A stretch of DNA of 64,000 nt from Burkholderia sp. 8Y (lineage in GTDB: Bacteria; Pseudomonadota; Gammaproteobacteria; Burkholderiales; Burkholderiaceae), in contig NZ_LR733519.1 in assembly GCF_902506145.1 (NCBI RefSeq), forward strand, positions 428,671-492,670, read 5' to 3'. Below are positions 7,673 to 17,524 of the stretch, piece after piece. The position numbers were made by a program, and so were the translations under genes. Under the pieces are notes generated by a model. It was not told where the DNA came from and did not search any database. It was given only the letters and a program-made list of their open reading frames with translations. Within the stretch, counting starts at the first letter, position 1; each line of letters begins with the position of its first letter.

Positions 7673-10171
7673 ATGAACGATGCTCCCGTAGCAGACGCAG
7701 CCTCCCGCAATCAAACGACAGCGAGTGACGTTGCCGGCCATTCGCTGCAGCGTGACGTCGTCAGGAATCTGATCTGTCGGCAAGCGCGCTATCCCGACAT
7801 CGCCACCGCGCAGGATTGGTACATGGCGCTTGCCTTCAGCGTCAGAGACCGAATGCTGGCGCGCTGGGCCGCATCGACAAGAATGTATGCCGCAAAAGAT
7901 GTCAAAGTCGCCTGCTATCTGTCGGCGGAATTCCTGATCGGTCCGCAACTCGGTAATAACCTGCTTAGTCTGGGCATGCAGGACGAAGCCCGCGAAGCGA
8001 TGGATGCGCTCGGTCAGAACCTCGACGCCCTGCTGTCGACCGAAGAAGAGCCGGGGCTTGGCAATGGCGGACTGGGACGCCTTGCCGCCTGCTACATGGA
8101 TTCCCTTGCGACGCTGGAAATACCGGCACTCGGTTATGGCATCCGCTACGAGTTCGGCATCTTTGATCAGCAGATACGCGAAGGCTGGCAGGTCGAAGTC
8201 ACCGACAAGTGGCTCCAGAACGGCAATCCGTGGGAGATCGTGCGGCCAGACGTCTGTCACTACGTTGGCTTTGGCGGACACACCAAACAGCAAACGGACG
8301 AGCAGGGCCGCTTGCGCGTGAACTGGATGCCGGCGCGGCAAATAAAGGGCGTCGCGTGCGATTTCCCGGTGCAAGGCTATCGTGTAGGCACCTGCAATCT
8401 GCTGCGATTGTGGAAGAGCGAAGCAGTCGAGTCATTCGACTTTCAGGACTTCAACGCCGGCCAGTACTACGAGGCGGTGCAGGAAAAAGTCTTGTCCGAA
8501 ACCCTGTCGAAGGTGCTGTATCCGAACGACGAACCCGAAGCGGGGAAGCGTCTGCGGCTGGCGCAGCAGTATTTCTTCGTTTCCTGTTCGCTGCAGGACA
8601 TGTTGCGGCTGATGACACTCAAAGGCACGTCGATCGAGCAATTCGCCGATCTCTTCGCCGCGCAACTGAACGATACGCATCCGTCGATCGCGGTAGCCGA
8701 GCTGATGCGTCTGCTGCTGGACGTGCACGGGCTGGATTGGGATACGGCATGGGATATCACGCAGCGCACTTTCGCCTATACGAACCACACCTTGTTGCCT
8801 GAAGCGCTGGAAACGTGGGGCTTGCCGCTTTTTCAGAGCTTGCTGCCGCGCCCGCTCGAAATCATCTATGAGATTAACAGCCGTTTCCTGTCCGATGTGC
8901 GGCGCGCTTTTCCGGGCGACGACGCACGCGTTGCGCGCATGTCGCTTATCGACGAAACAGGCGAGAAGAAAGTACGCATGGCGCATCTGGCCACGGTCGG
9001 CAGTCACGCGGTCAACGGCGTCGCCGCACTGCATTCGGATCTCCTTAAACAGACGGTAATGCGCGACTTCGCCGAAATGTTTCCGGAACGTTTCCTTAAC
9101 GTGACGAACGGTGTGACACCGCGCCGGTTCCTGATGCTGAGCAATCCCGGTCTCACACGTCTTCTCGATGCGACCATCGGCGAAGGATGGGCCACAGATC
9201 CTTCAAGACTTCATGCGCTCGCGGCGCTCGCCGACGATAGCGAACTACATGCTTCATGCCGTGCGATACGGCGCGCGAACAAAGCGGCGCTCGCTGACCG
9301 CATCCGGAACGTGACGGGCATCGTTGTCGATCCCGACGCGCTCTTCGATATCCAGGTGAAGCGAATACATGAATACAAGCGTCAGCATCTGAATGCGCTC
9401 TACATCATCAGCTTGTACCGCCGGTTGTGCGCCAACCCGGATCTGGCATGCGCGCCGCGCTGCTTCATTTTTGGTGGAAAGGCCGCGCCGGGCTATGCAA
9501 TGGCCAAACTCATTATCCGGTTGATCACTGGCATTGCAGACGTCGTGAACAATGACGCCAACATAAGAGGCCGCCTGAAGGTGGTTTTCTATCCGGATTT
9601 CAACGTAAAGAACGGACATTGGATTTATCCGGCGGCCGACCTGTCGGAGCAGATATCCACGGCAGGAAAAGAAGCATCTGGAACCGGCAACATGAAGTTC
9701 ATGATGAACGGTTCGGTGACGATCGGCACTCTGGATGGGGCCAACGTGGAAATTCGCGAAGAGGCGGGCGCGGAAAACTTCTTCCTTTTCGGGCTCACTG
9801 CTCAAGAGGTGCAGGAGGCAAAGCGCGCAGGCTATCGTCCGGCAGATTACATCGATTCGAACGACGAGTTACGTGATGCGTTAGACCAGATCGCGCAAGG
9901 GCGCTTCTCGGGCGGCGACCCGAATGTGTTCAGGCCGCTGATCGATAACTTGACTCAGTCTGACCCATTCCTCGTGCTCGCCGACTTTGCGGATTACGTT
10001 GCTTGCCAGGAGCGCGTGAGCGATGCATGGCGCGATGTACGGCGATGGACTCGCATGTCGATCATGAACACGGCGCAGTCGGGCAAGTTCTCGTCGGATC
10101 GGGCGATCAACGAATACTGTGAGCGCATCTGGAACACGCCGGCAGTGAGAATCGACCTTGCTCAAGGCTAA
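7673..10171 (+). CDS. glgP: Glycogen/alpha-glucan phosphorylase
   Basis: Phosphorolytic removal of glucose-1-phosphate from the non-reducing ends of glycogen or maltodextrin (GT35, PLP-dependent), cytoplasmic. 832 residues, the usual family length. Diagnostic pieces are LGNGGLGRLAACYMDS (about 125-140), QLNDTHPSIAV, HTLLPEALETW, FDIQVKRIHEYKRQHLN, and the PLP site EASGTGNMKFMMNG with Lys675. The ATG at 7673 is chosen because GAGGAAG lies just upstream; an in-frame TTG at 7616 lacks this. It is the first gene of a same-strand unit with glgX (overlapping by 14 bases), the antiporter, ldhA and a VIT-like gene. No glgB/glgC/glgA is visible, so this locus is for breakdown rather than synthesis. 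Confidence 0.96.
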   Translation: MNDAPVADAASRNQTTASDVAGHSLQRDVVRNLICRQARYPDIATAQDWYMALAFSVRDRMLARWAASTRMYAAKDVKVACYLSAEFLIGPQLGNNLLSLGMQDEAREAMDALGQNLDALLSTEEEPGLGNGGLGRLAACYMDSLATLEIPALGYGIRYEFGIFDQQIREGWQVEVTDKWLQNGNPWEIVRPDVCHYVGFGGHTKQQTDEQGRLRVNWMPARQIKGVACDFPVQGYRVGTCNLLRLWKSEAVESFDFQDFNAGQYYEAVQEKVLSETLSKVLYPNDEPEAGKRLRLAQQYFFVSCSLQDMLRLMTLKGTSIEQFADLFAAQLNDTHPSIAVAELMRLLLDVHGLDWDTAWDITQRTFAYTNHTLLPEALETWGLPLFQSLLPRPLEIIYEINSRFLSDVRRAFPGDDARVARMSLIDETGEKKVRMAHLATVGSHAVNGVAALHSDLLKQTVMRDFAEMFPERFLNVTNGVTPRRFLMLSNPGLTRLLDATIGEGWATDPSRLHALAALADDSELHASCRAIRRANKAALADRIRNVTGIVVDPDALFDIQVKRIHEYKRQHLNALYIISLYRRLCANPDLACAPRCFIFGGKAAPGYAMAKLIIRLITGIADVVNNDANIRGRLKVVFYPDFNVKNGHWIYPAADLSEQISTAGKEASGTGNMKFMMNGSVTIGTLDGANVEIREEAGAENFFLFGLTAQEVQEAKRAGYRPADYIDSNDELRDALDQIAQGRFSGGDPNVFRPLIDNLTQSDPFLVLADFADYVACQERVSDAWRDVRRWTRMSIMNTAQSGKFSSDRAINEYCERIWNTPAVRIDLAQG

Positions 10172-12248
10172 CGTTGAAAGCGCACAACGCTACCGCGTGA
10201 AACCGGGTTCCCGGTTTCCGGTCGGCGCGACCGTCACGCCGGATGGCGTCAATTTCTGCCTGTTCTGCCGGCATGCAACGGGCGTGGACCTGCTTCTTTA
10301 CGCATCCGCGGACAGCGTCGAGCCGTTTCAGATCATCTCACTCGCCTCGGATGAGAATCGGACGTTCTACTTCTGGCATGTCTTCGTCGAGGATCTTCCT
10401 GGTCACTGTTGTTACACGTGGCGTTCCTACGGTCCGCACGGCGTGCCGCAAATGGACGACGAAGCCGCTAGCCAGAAGGAACTGCTCGATCCGAACGCGC
10501 GCGCGGTGAGCGAGCGGTTCTGGAACCGCCAACTGGCTTGCGAGGCGCAAGGGCCTGCGCACGCATCCATGAGGGCGATCGTCGCGGAACCACTTCAGAC
10601 GCGCGAGGACGTCGAAATTCGCACGCTCGACGACGCCATCATCTACGAGTTACACGTAGGCGGTTTTACGCGGCATGTGTCGAGCGGTGTCCGTCATCCC
10701 GGCACCTTCCTTGGTCTGATCGAAAAGATCCCCTATTTAAAGGAGCTTGGTGTCACGCACGTCGAGCTGCTTCCCGTGATGGCCTTCGACGAGCAGGACG
10801 TTCCCCGGACCGTAGCCGCCAGAGGACTCACGAACTACTGGGGCTACAGCACGCACAGTTTCTATAGTCCTCATTCTCGATACTGCGTGGAACCGGCGCG
10901 GGCGCCTCAGGAATTCCGCGCGCTCGTCGACGCCATGCATGCGGCCGGCATTCGCGTATTGCTCGACGTAGTGTTCAATCACACGGCGGAGGCCGGCTTA
11001 ACGGGGCCGGTGATTAACTTCAAGGTACTCGCGAACGAAATCTTCTATCACGTCGATGCCGCCGATGGCGGGCGTTATCGCGACTACACGGGCTGCGGCA
11101 ACACGATCAACTGCAATCATCCGCTGGTATCCGCGTTCATCCTGCGTTGCCTCGAGTACTGGGTGCGTGACCTCGACGTCGATGGCTTCCGGTTCGATCT
11201 CGCGAGCGTCTTCACGCGCGGCGAGGGCGGCGCGCGGCTGACCACGCCGCCGTTGCCCTGGGCGATGGAATCGTCGGAGGTTCTCTCTCGTGTGCCTCTG
11301 ATTGCCGAGGCATGGGATGCGGCGGGCCTTTATCACGTCGGCGCGTTTCCTGGCATGGCGTGGGCGGAGTGGAACGGTCGCTACCGTGACGTGGTTCGAC
11401 GCTTCGTGCGCGGCGATAGGGGACTCGTTGGACAACTATGCACGTGCATGGCGGGAAGCGCGGACCTCTACGAAGCAGATGGCAGGCTCCCCGCGAACAC
11501 CATCAACTTCGTGACCTGTCACGACGGCTTTACATTGCACGATCTCCTCAGCTATGACACGAAGCACAATGAGGAAAACGGCGAGGACAATCGCGACGGC
11601 AGCAACGACAACCTTTCGTGGAATTGCGGCGCAGAAGGTGCGACGCAAGATCCGTCGATCATACGTTTGCGATTGAGGCAGGCGCGCAATGTCATGGCCA
11701 TCCTGCTTCTGAGTCAAGGCGTACCCATGATTCTCGCGGGCGACGAGATGTTGCGTACTCAGCGCGGCAACAACAACGCGTTCTGCCAGGACAACGCGGT
11801 TTCGTGGATCGATTGGCGCATGACGAGCGATGGGCGCGACATGTCACGCTTCGTCCGGGAATTTATCGCACTTCGCAAACGTCACGCGAGCCTGCGCCGT
11901 CGCCGATTCTTCACTGGTCGGCCCGGGAAGGACGGCTCGCATCCAGACGTCGCGTGGCATGGTGAGCGGCTCGGCGAACCTCCGTGGCATGACCCTGGCG
12001 CGCGCCTGATCGCATTCACGCTCGCGGGCCAGTCGCCGGGCGAAGCGATGCTGCACATCGTCCTCAACATGAATGACGATGCGCGTGTCGTCGCGGTTCC
12101 TGTTCTCGGCCACGAACGTTGGCGCCGCATCGTCGATACGTGGGCCGCTTCGCCGCTCGATATTGTTTCGAATACCGAAACAGCGCGGACTGAACGCGAC
12201 ACATGCCGCATCGAACCGCGCAGTGTAGTCGTCCTCGAATCGTGCTGA
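10158..12248 (+). CDS. glgX: Glycogen debranching protein (GlgX-type, GH13)
   Basis: Hydrolyses alpha-1,6 branches on phosphorylase limit dextrin so that GlgP can continue. 696 residues: an N-terminal CBM48-like domain (about 10-120, RFPVGATVTPDGVNFCLFCR), then the GH13 barrel with VLLDVVFNHTAE, the nucleophile D347 in DGFRFDLAS, the acid E384 in LIAEAWD, and FVTCHDGFTLHDLLSY with the third Asp D456. The TTG start at 10158 lies inside the last codons of glgP, so the two are probably translationally coupled. A GTG 13 codons further on is an alternative start. Length and motif spacing are normal. Confidence 0.94.
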   Translation: MLKANVESAQRYRVKPGSRFPVGATVTPDGVNFCLFCRHATGVDLLLYASADSVEPFQIISLASDENRTFYFWHVFVEDLPGHCCYTWRSYGPHGVPQMDDEAASQKELLDPNARAVSERFWNRQLACEAQGPAHASMRAIVAEPLQTREDVEIRTLDDAIIYELHVGGFTRHVSSGVRHPGTFLGLIEKIPYLKELGVTHVELLPVMAFDEQDVPRTVAARGLTNYWGYSTHSFYSPHSRYCVEPARAPQEFRALVDAMHAAGIRVLLDVVFNHTAEAGLTGPVINFKVLANEIFYHVDAADGGRYRDYTGCGNTINCNHPLVSAFILRCLEYWVRDLDVDGFRFDLASVFTRGEGGARLTTPPLPWAMESSEVLSRVPLIAEAWDAAGLYHVGAFPGMAWAEWNGRYRDVVRRFVRGDRGLVGQLCTCMAGSADLYEADGRLPANTINFVTCHDGFTLHDLLSYDTKHNEENGEDNRDGSNDNLSWNCGAEGATQDPSIIRLRLRQARNVMAILLLSQGVPMILAGDEMLRTQRGNNNAFCQDNAVSWIDWRMTSDGRDMSRFVREFIALRKRHASLRRRRFFTGRPGKDGSHPDVAWHGERLGEPPWHDPGARLIAFTLAGQSPGEAMLHIVLNMNDDARVVAVPVLGHERWRRIVDTWAASPLDIVSNTETARTERDTCRIEPRSVVVLESC

Positions 12249-12351
12249 GACGCGGCTTAACCCGGTTCTTCAAACACCGCTGGACTGCTTGGCTCAAAGC
12301 GCCTTTAATGTTCGTGTAGTGCCGTGTCCTGTTTCAGTCACAGGAGGCCGC

Positions 12352-13941
12352 ATGGAGGCGTTCAGAACCTTCCTCGAGAATCAGTCGCTTTTCGCGCTCT
12401 TTCTGACCATCGCGCTGGGCTATCTGATTGGCGAGATCACGATCAAAGGCGTGGCCTTGGGCTCCGGGGCCGTGCTATTCGTCGGACTGGCAATCGGCGC
12501 GTTCGCTCCGAAGTCGGCGCCGCCCGCGTTGCTCGGCACACTCGGTTTGCTGCTCTTCTTGTACGGAATCGGCATTCAGTACGGCGCACAGTTTTTCAGA
12601 GGGCTCACGAGCCGCGAAGGAGCCAAGGCAAACGCGGCTGCGTGTCTCGGCGTGATTGCGGCGGGCCTGGTTTCATGCTTCTTTATCCGATTCGGCATCA
12701 AGCTTTCGGATGCGCTCGGCATGTTCGCGGGAAGCGGGACGAGCACGGCGAGCTTGCAGGTTGCCATTGCGTCGATGAAAAGCAACGATGCCGCCGTGGC
12801 CTATAGCGTTGCGTATCCGTTTGGCGTGGCCGGTCCTATTCTCTTTCTCTATGCGCTTAACGTGCTCCTGAAAGTCTCCATTCCGAAGCCGTCAGCCAAG
12901 GTATTAGAGACGGCGGAAATTGCGCTGAAGAACGAGAGTTTCTTTGGCCTGCGATTATCGGAACTCTTGAGCCGCTTGCCTTTGGGCGTGTCGATCGCGG
13001 CTGTGCGGCGAGAGCATCGCAATCAGTTGCCCGCCGACGACTTCGTCGTGCGATCCGACGATGTGCTGCTTGTCACTGCCACTGACCGGCGTCTGCTCGA
13101 CGAAGCGACCACGCTGTGCGGCGAGTCGCAGCCGGGTCGAATCGCGAGCGATCGTGAAGATATCGACTATATGCGGGTGTTCGCATCGAACTCGTCGGTG
13201 GTCGGCATGCCGCTCGGCAAGCTTCGCTTTCCCGGTGGCGTGAACTGTTCGATTGCGCATGTGCGTCGCGGCGACGCGGATCTCATCTCCACGCCGGATC
13301 TCATTCTCGAAGCCGGCGACCGTGTAGGCGTGCTCGTCAATCGCGCGCATCGCGCGACCATTCGCGCCTTTTTCGGTGATTCGATTAAAGGCACAGCGGA
13401 CCTCAGCTTCATTTGCCTTGGAATCGGCGCGGCAGCGGGGCTGCTGCTGGGCGCGGTTCCGCTGCGCGTGCCTGGACTGGGAAGCTTCAGCCTCGGTCTC
13501 GCCGCGCTGCTGCTGCTTGCGTTGTGCCTCGGAAAGGCACGGCGTAACGGTCCTTTCGTGTGGGTCATGCCGCTGTCGGCTAATCTCGTCTTGCGCAATC
13601 TCGGCCTCACGATTTTCCTTGCGCAGGTCGGCATTTCGTGCGGACCGAAATTCGTGGCAACGGTCGGCACAGCCGGGCCGCTGCTTTTGCTCTATGGCGT
13701 GATCACGCTGCTCGTGCTCGTGGGCGTCACGGCCGTATGCTGCCTGTGGCTTTTCAAGCTGCCCTTCGATACGTCGGCGGGCGTCGTGTGCGGCGCGACC
13801 GGCAACCCCGCCATTCTCGCGTTCGCCAACCGCATTGCGCCGACCGATCAACCCGACGTGATGTACGCCATGATTTTTCCGTCGATGACCATCGTCAAAG
13901 TGCTGTTCGTGCAGATCGCGATATCGCTGGCAGGCGGCTAG
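12352..13941 (+). CDS. AspT/YbjL-type (AAE family) antiporter
   Basis: 529-residue inner-membrane transporter of the aspartate:alanine exchanger family. Two membrane halves (about 1-165 and 360-529) flank two RCK_C/TrkA-C domains (about 195-260 and 280-345; DDVLLVTATDRRLLDEA and LILEAGDRVGVLVNRA). Conserved pore stretches are GLAIGAFAPKSAPPALLGTLG in the first half and GVVCGATGNPAILAFA in the second. ATG 12352 has CAGGAGG five bases upstream. Family members exchange acids such as aspartate/alanine. Its place between glycogen breakdown and D-lactate dehydrogenase suggests export of a fermentation acid or an electrogenic exchange that conserves energy; this is inference. Confidence 0.85.
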   Translation: MEAFRTFLENQSLFALFLTIALGYLIGEITIKGVALGSGAVLFVGLAIGAFAPKSAPPALLGTLGLLLFLYGIGIQYGAQFFRGLTSREGAKANAAACLGVIAAGLVSCFFIRFGIKLSDALGMFAGSGTSTASLQVAIASMKSNDAAVAYSVAYPFGVAGPILFLYALNVLLKVSIPKPSAKVLETAEIALKNESFFGLRLSELLSRLPLGVSIAAVRREHRNQLPADDFVVRSDDVLLVTATDRRLLDEATTLCGESQPGRIASDREDIDYMRVFASNSSVVGMPLGKLRFPGGVNCSIAHVRRGDADLISTPDLILEAGDRVGVLVNRAHRATIRAFFGDSIKGTADLSFICLGIGAAAGLLLGAVPLRVPGLGSFSLGLAALLLLALCLGKARRNGPFVWVMPLSANLVLRNLGLTIFLAQVGISCGPKFVATVGTAGPLLLLYGVITLLVLVGVTAVCCLWLFKLPFDTSAGVVCGATGNPAILAFANRIAPTDQPDVMYAMIFPSMTIVKVLFVQIAISLAGG

Positions 13942-13996
13942 CCCACGGTTCGTCCGGCATCGCCGCACATAGATTCACCCATTGGAGAATGAAACC

Positions 13997-14992
13997 ATGG
14001 ACGTGGCGATATTCAGTTCGACGCCTTATGAGCGCCAGTTTCTGGACCAAGCGAATGAGAGCGCGCATCACAAGCTTAAATACATCGACGTCTCGTTGAA
14101 TCGCGATACGGTCGGCGAGGCAACGGGGTTCGGCGCGGTGTGCATATTCGTCAACGACAAAGCCGATGCCGCCGTTCTGGAGGCGCTCAAACAGGGCGGC
14201 ACGAAGCTGCTTGCGCTGCGCTGCACAGGGTTCAACAACGTCGACCTGGAAGCTGCGGCGCGCCTCGGTCTCAAGGTGGTGCGCGTCGTCACGTATTCGC
14301 CCAATTCGGTGGCCGAACATGCGGTCGCGCTGCTGCTTGCCATCAATCGCAAAGTGCATCGCGCCTACAACCGCACGCGCGATTCGAACTTCTCCCTCGA
14401 CGGGCTTATCGGCTTCGATCTTTGCGGCAAGACGGTGGCGGTAGTGGGGACGGGGAAAATCGGCTGCGTCTTTGCGAAGATCATGCTCGGCTTCGGGTGC
14501 AATGTCATCGGCTACGATCCGTTTCCCTCGGCGGAGTTCGAGGCGCTGGGACTGCGCTATGCAGAGCCGGGCGAGATCGGCGAAAGGGCCGACGTCATCT
14601 CGCTGCACTGTCCGTTGACGCCTGCGACGCATCACATCATCAATGCCGAAACGCTCAAGCGCGCGAAGCCGGGCGCCTTGCTCATCAACACGAGCCGCGG
14701 CGCGCTGATCGATACGGAGGCTGTCATCGCCGCACTGAAGAGCGGGCAACTCGGCGGGCTTGCGATCGACGTCTACGAGCAAGAAGCGAATCTGTTCTTT
14801 CGTGATCTCTCTAGTGAAATCATTTCGGACGACATCATTCAGCGGCTCGTGTCTTTTCCGAATGTGATCGTGACCGGGCATCAGGCTTATTTGACGCGCG
14901 AAGCCTTGACGACCATTTGCGAGACCACGCTTGCGAGCATCACCGCCTTTGAGAAGAATGAACCGCTGTTGAACGAAGTCAAGGCCGGGTGA
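13997..14992 (+). CDS. ldhA: D-lactate dehydrogenase (2-hydroxyacid dehydrogenase)
   Basis: NADH-dependent reduction of pyruvate to D-lactate. 331 residues closely resembling E. coli LdhA in order and wording: start VAIFSSTPYERQFLDQANES, LALRCTGFNNVDLEAA, the Rossmann motif VAVVGTGKIG, DVISLHCPLTP, INTSRGALIDTEAV (catalytic Arg region), and GHQAYLTREAL with the catalytic His. ATG 13997 is preferred (TTGGAGAA upstream). The stop overlaps the GTG start of the next gene (GTGA), indicating coupling. In context it is the terminal fermentative step for carbon released by glgP/glgX. Confidence 0.92.
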   Translation: MDVAIFSSTPYERQFLDQANESAHHKLKYIDVSLNRDTVGEATGFGAVCIFVNDKADAAVLEALKQGGTKLLALRCTGFNNVDLEAAARLGLKVVRVVTYSPNSVAEHAVALLLAINRKVHRAYNRTRDSNFSLDGLIGFDLCGKTVAVVGTGKIGCVFAKIMLGFGCNVIGYDPFPSAEFEALGLRYAEPGEIGERADVISLHCPLTPATHHIINAETLKRAKPGALLINTSRGALIDTEAVIAALKSGQLGGLAIDVYEQEANLFFRDLSSEIISDDIIQRLVSFPNVIVTGHQAYLTREALTTICETTLASITAFEKNEPLLNEVKAG

Positions 14993-15690
14993 CTTTCATG
15001 CCGTCCAATACGACTGCCGATACAGCGCCCGGCGAGCCGCGCGTCGACACGCGAGCGCCCGTGCTCGACACGGTGGACCGTGTATCCGAGCTCTGCTTTG
15101 GCTTGTTCATGGCGTTGACGTTCGTCGGCACCGTGTCGGCTGCAACCAGCGGAGAAGATGCGGGCCGCAAGATGTTATATACGGCGCTCGGGTGCAACCT
15201 CGCGTGGGGGCTCGCCGACGCCGTGATGTATTTGCTGCGGACCATCGTGAATCGGGGGCGACGGCAGACACTTGCCCTTGCCATCAAGCGTCAGCTCGAC
15301 GCCGCAGCGGGCGTACGCGAATTGCGCGCAAGGCTGCCCGCATTTCTCGCGCCTTTCTTTTCCGACGCTGATCTCGAATCGATTCGCAAGCGCATCGCGC
15401 TATACGATGCTTTGCCCACGCGCCCCGCTCTTGAGCGCGACGATTGGCTCGGCGCGCTTGGAATATTCGTCATCATCGTCCTCTCCACATTTCCGGTCGC
15501 GGCTCCGTTCGTCATCATCCGGCATGTGCCGACGGCCTTGCTCGTGTCGCGCGTGCTCACGCTCGTCATGTTATTCGGATGCGGCGTGGCATTGGGTTCC
15601 CATGCAGGATGGGGCGGCTTGAGAGCGGGACTCGCGATGGTGACGTTAGGCGTGCTTCTGACGATGGCCATCATCGCGCTAGGTGGGTAA
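14989..15690 (+). CDS. VIT1/CCC1-like membrane protein
   Basis: 233 residues with an N-terminal soluble lead, a pair of helices (SELCFGLFMALTFVGTVSA and MLYTALGCNLAWGLADAVMYLL), a charged loop of about 80 residues, and three C-terminal helices. This is the layout of VIT/CCC1 vacuolar iron transporter-like proteins. The GTG start overlaps the ldhA stop; an ATG at 14998 is also possible. Family members move Fe2+ or Mn2+ across membranes. A role in a fermentation operon is not obvious; it may relate to iron handling under low oxygen (inference). Confidence 0.7.
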   Translation: MTFMPSNTTADTAPGEPRVDTRAPVLDTVDRVSELCFGLFMALTFVGTVSAATSGEDAGRKMLYTALGCNLAWGLADAVMYLLRTIVNRGRRQTLALAIKRQLDAAAGVRELRARLPAFLAPFFSDADLESIRKRIALYDALPTRPALERDDWLGALGIFVIIVLSTFPVAAPFVIIRHVPTALLVSRVLTLVMLFGCGVALGSHAGWGGLRAGLAMVTLGVLLTMAIIALGG

Positions 15691-16291
15691 ATTGAATCGA
15701 CGGGTCCGCACATCATAAGGTTGAAGTCGAGAGATGAATGCGCCTCCGTTCTTGAATTCGCTGTAAGGTTCGCATATCTTTTATTAACTAACCTGTGCTC
15801 ATGGCCGCGCTCTTTGGCCGGTGATGCTACAAACGGCAGAATCAACGAGTGACGACGCTTTTCGAAAGTCATGGAACGTCATCGGCCGCCTTTGCGTTGC
15901 TAGCGGTCGCCGCGCACGAGTACATGAACGCAGCGCAGGCCGATCAATCTGCCGTATAAGGCAAGCATGGCGACGAACTCGTAACGAGAAGAAGAAAGAA
16001 TTGCGGCGGCTAATCGAGCGTACGACATGGAATGGCAGCGTCAAGGAAAGTACTCGAATAGAGAAAGGCCGAATCCGCGAAGCTACGCAAGGCAGCCATT
16101 CTCACCGCCGATCATGGCGCGGCTCGTTGAACGTACTCATGCATCCTTAAGCATCTAATAAGCATTGAATGAAGCGATCGTCTCACTGCATTGAATGATG
16201 GGCGATAGACCGGATGCGCTTGGTTCAGCCTCCACCTCGGGGCGGATACGCTGCACAGGCGCGAGACGGCCACCTCCGTGATAGGGACATA
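15691..16291. other. Intergenic region before the envelope-protein operon
   Basis: About 600 bases with locally lower GC. A frame at 15821-16150 looks superficially coding but has no recognisable domain and no Shine-Dalgarno sequence. I see no RNA gene. It should hold the promoter for the six-gene unit that starts at 16292. Confidence 0.45.
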
Positions 16292-17515
16292 ATGCCTAAG
16301 TTCATTAGCGTGCTTCTCGTCACGTCCGCACTGGCCTGCGGCACTCACGTGCTTGCTCAGGCTCCGGCGGCGAGCGCCCCGCCTCCCGCGGCAATGAGTT
16401 CCGCGGAGCTGGACAAGCTCGTCGGTCCCATTGCGCTCTATCCGGACGACCTCGTGGCGATCATTCTCCCAGCCTCGACGTATCCGGTCGAAGTGATACA
16501 GGCGGACCGCTTTCTCGAACGCAGAAAGGCCGATAAAAATCTCCCGGTCGATGAAAGCTGGCAAGACTCGGTGAAGGCGCTGCTCAACTATCCGGAAATC
16601 GTGAAGAAGATGAGCACGGATCTCGACTGGACGGTCGCGCTCGGAGAAGCAGTCGTCACGGATCAGAACGCGGTCTTGCAGGCAGTGCAGCGTTTTCGCC
16701 GGCAGACGCAATCGGTGGGCAACCTCAAGAGCGATGACAAGCAGACCGTGGTGGTCGAGAAGGAAGTAATCAAGATCGTGCCGTCGAATCCCGAAGTGAT
16801 CTACGTGCCGCAATACAACCCGTCCACGGTGGTGGTAAGCAGCCCGACGCCGGTCTATAGCTATGCGCCCGCGCCTTATCCCGTCTATTACTATCCGTAT
16901 GCGCCGGGCGCGGCGTTCGCGACGGGCATGATCTGGGGCGCAGCGATAACGGCAGCGTGGAATGGCGGGCACTACGAAACCAACTATAACGGCGGCAATA
17001 ACACGATCAACGTCAATCGCGAGCAGAACGTCAATCGCACCGATGTGAAGAACAACATGAGCAATCGCGCGGCTAACCGCTCAGGAACGGGTGCATCGGC
17101 ACAGTCAACTGCATGGCGTTCGGAGAAGAAACCAGGACAGGTCTCCGGCAGCGGTGGGCGTTCTTCGACGCAGCGCGTGGGCGATGCGCCTTCGCGCGCA
17201 GGCGGAACGAGTCGCGCCGCATCCGGCGGCGCCCAGCGCGCTCCTGCGCGGGCGCAGACGCAGACGCAGACGGCCATGCAGAATACGCCGCGCGCGCAGG
17301 GATCATCGAATTTTCAGGCACGCGGCGGCGATGCATTGAGCGGCTATGGCTCGGGTCAGAGCGCGCGGGCCGATAGCGCACGCGGGGCCGCGAGCCGGCA
17401 GTCGATGTCAGGCGGACACGGTGGCCGCAGCTTTCAGGGCGGCGGTGGCGGATTCTCGGGCGGTGGTGGTCGCAGCAGCTTCGGTGGAGGCGGCGGCCGT
17501 GGCGGTCGTCGCTAG
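16292..17515 (+). CDS. DUF3300 domain exported protein
   Basis: 407 residues. A signal peptide covers about 1-23 (MPKFISVLLVTSALACGTHV, then LAQ|APA). The DUF3300 domain follows: ELDKLVGPIALYPDDLVAII, VLNYP-type repeats around EIVKKMSTDLDWTVALGEAV, and EVIYVPQYNPSTVVV. A Tyr/Pro-rich segment, one hydrophobic stretch (GAAFATGMIWGAAITAAW) and a long Ser/Gly/Arg/Gln-rich tail ending in repeated GGGG-type glycine follow; the tail is probably disordered. ATG 16292 gives the signal peptide directly. It is first of six co-directional exported-protein genes with gaps of 9-53 bases. Biochemical function is unknown. Confidence 0.85.
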   Translation: MPKFISVLLVTSALACGTHVLAQAPAASAPPPAAMSSAELDKLVGPIALYPDDLVAIILPASTYPVEVIQADRFLERRKADKNLPVDESWQDSVKALLNYPEIVKKMSTDLDWTVALGEAVVTDQNAVLQAVQRFRRQTQSVGNLKSDDKQTVVVEKEVIKIVPSNPEVIYVPQYNPSTVVVSSPTPVYSYAPAPYPVYYYPYAPGAAFATGMIWGAAITAAWNGGHYETNYNGGNNTINVNREQNVNRTDVKNNMSNRAANRSGTGASAQSTAWRSEKKPGQVSGSGGRSSTQRVGDAPSRAGGTSRAASGGAQRAPARAQTQTQTAMQNTPRAQGSSNFQARGGDALSGYGSGQSARADSARGAASRQSMSGGHGGRSFQGGGGGFSGGGGRSSFGGGGGRGGRR

Positions 17516-17524
17516 GAGACGCCT

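Noticed and set aside
15821..16150. 109-codon rightward frame
   Set aside because: No ribosome site, no domain, arginine-rich composition as expected from random high-GC sequence.
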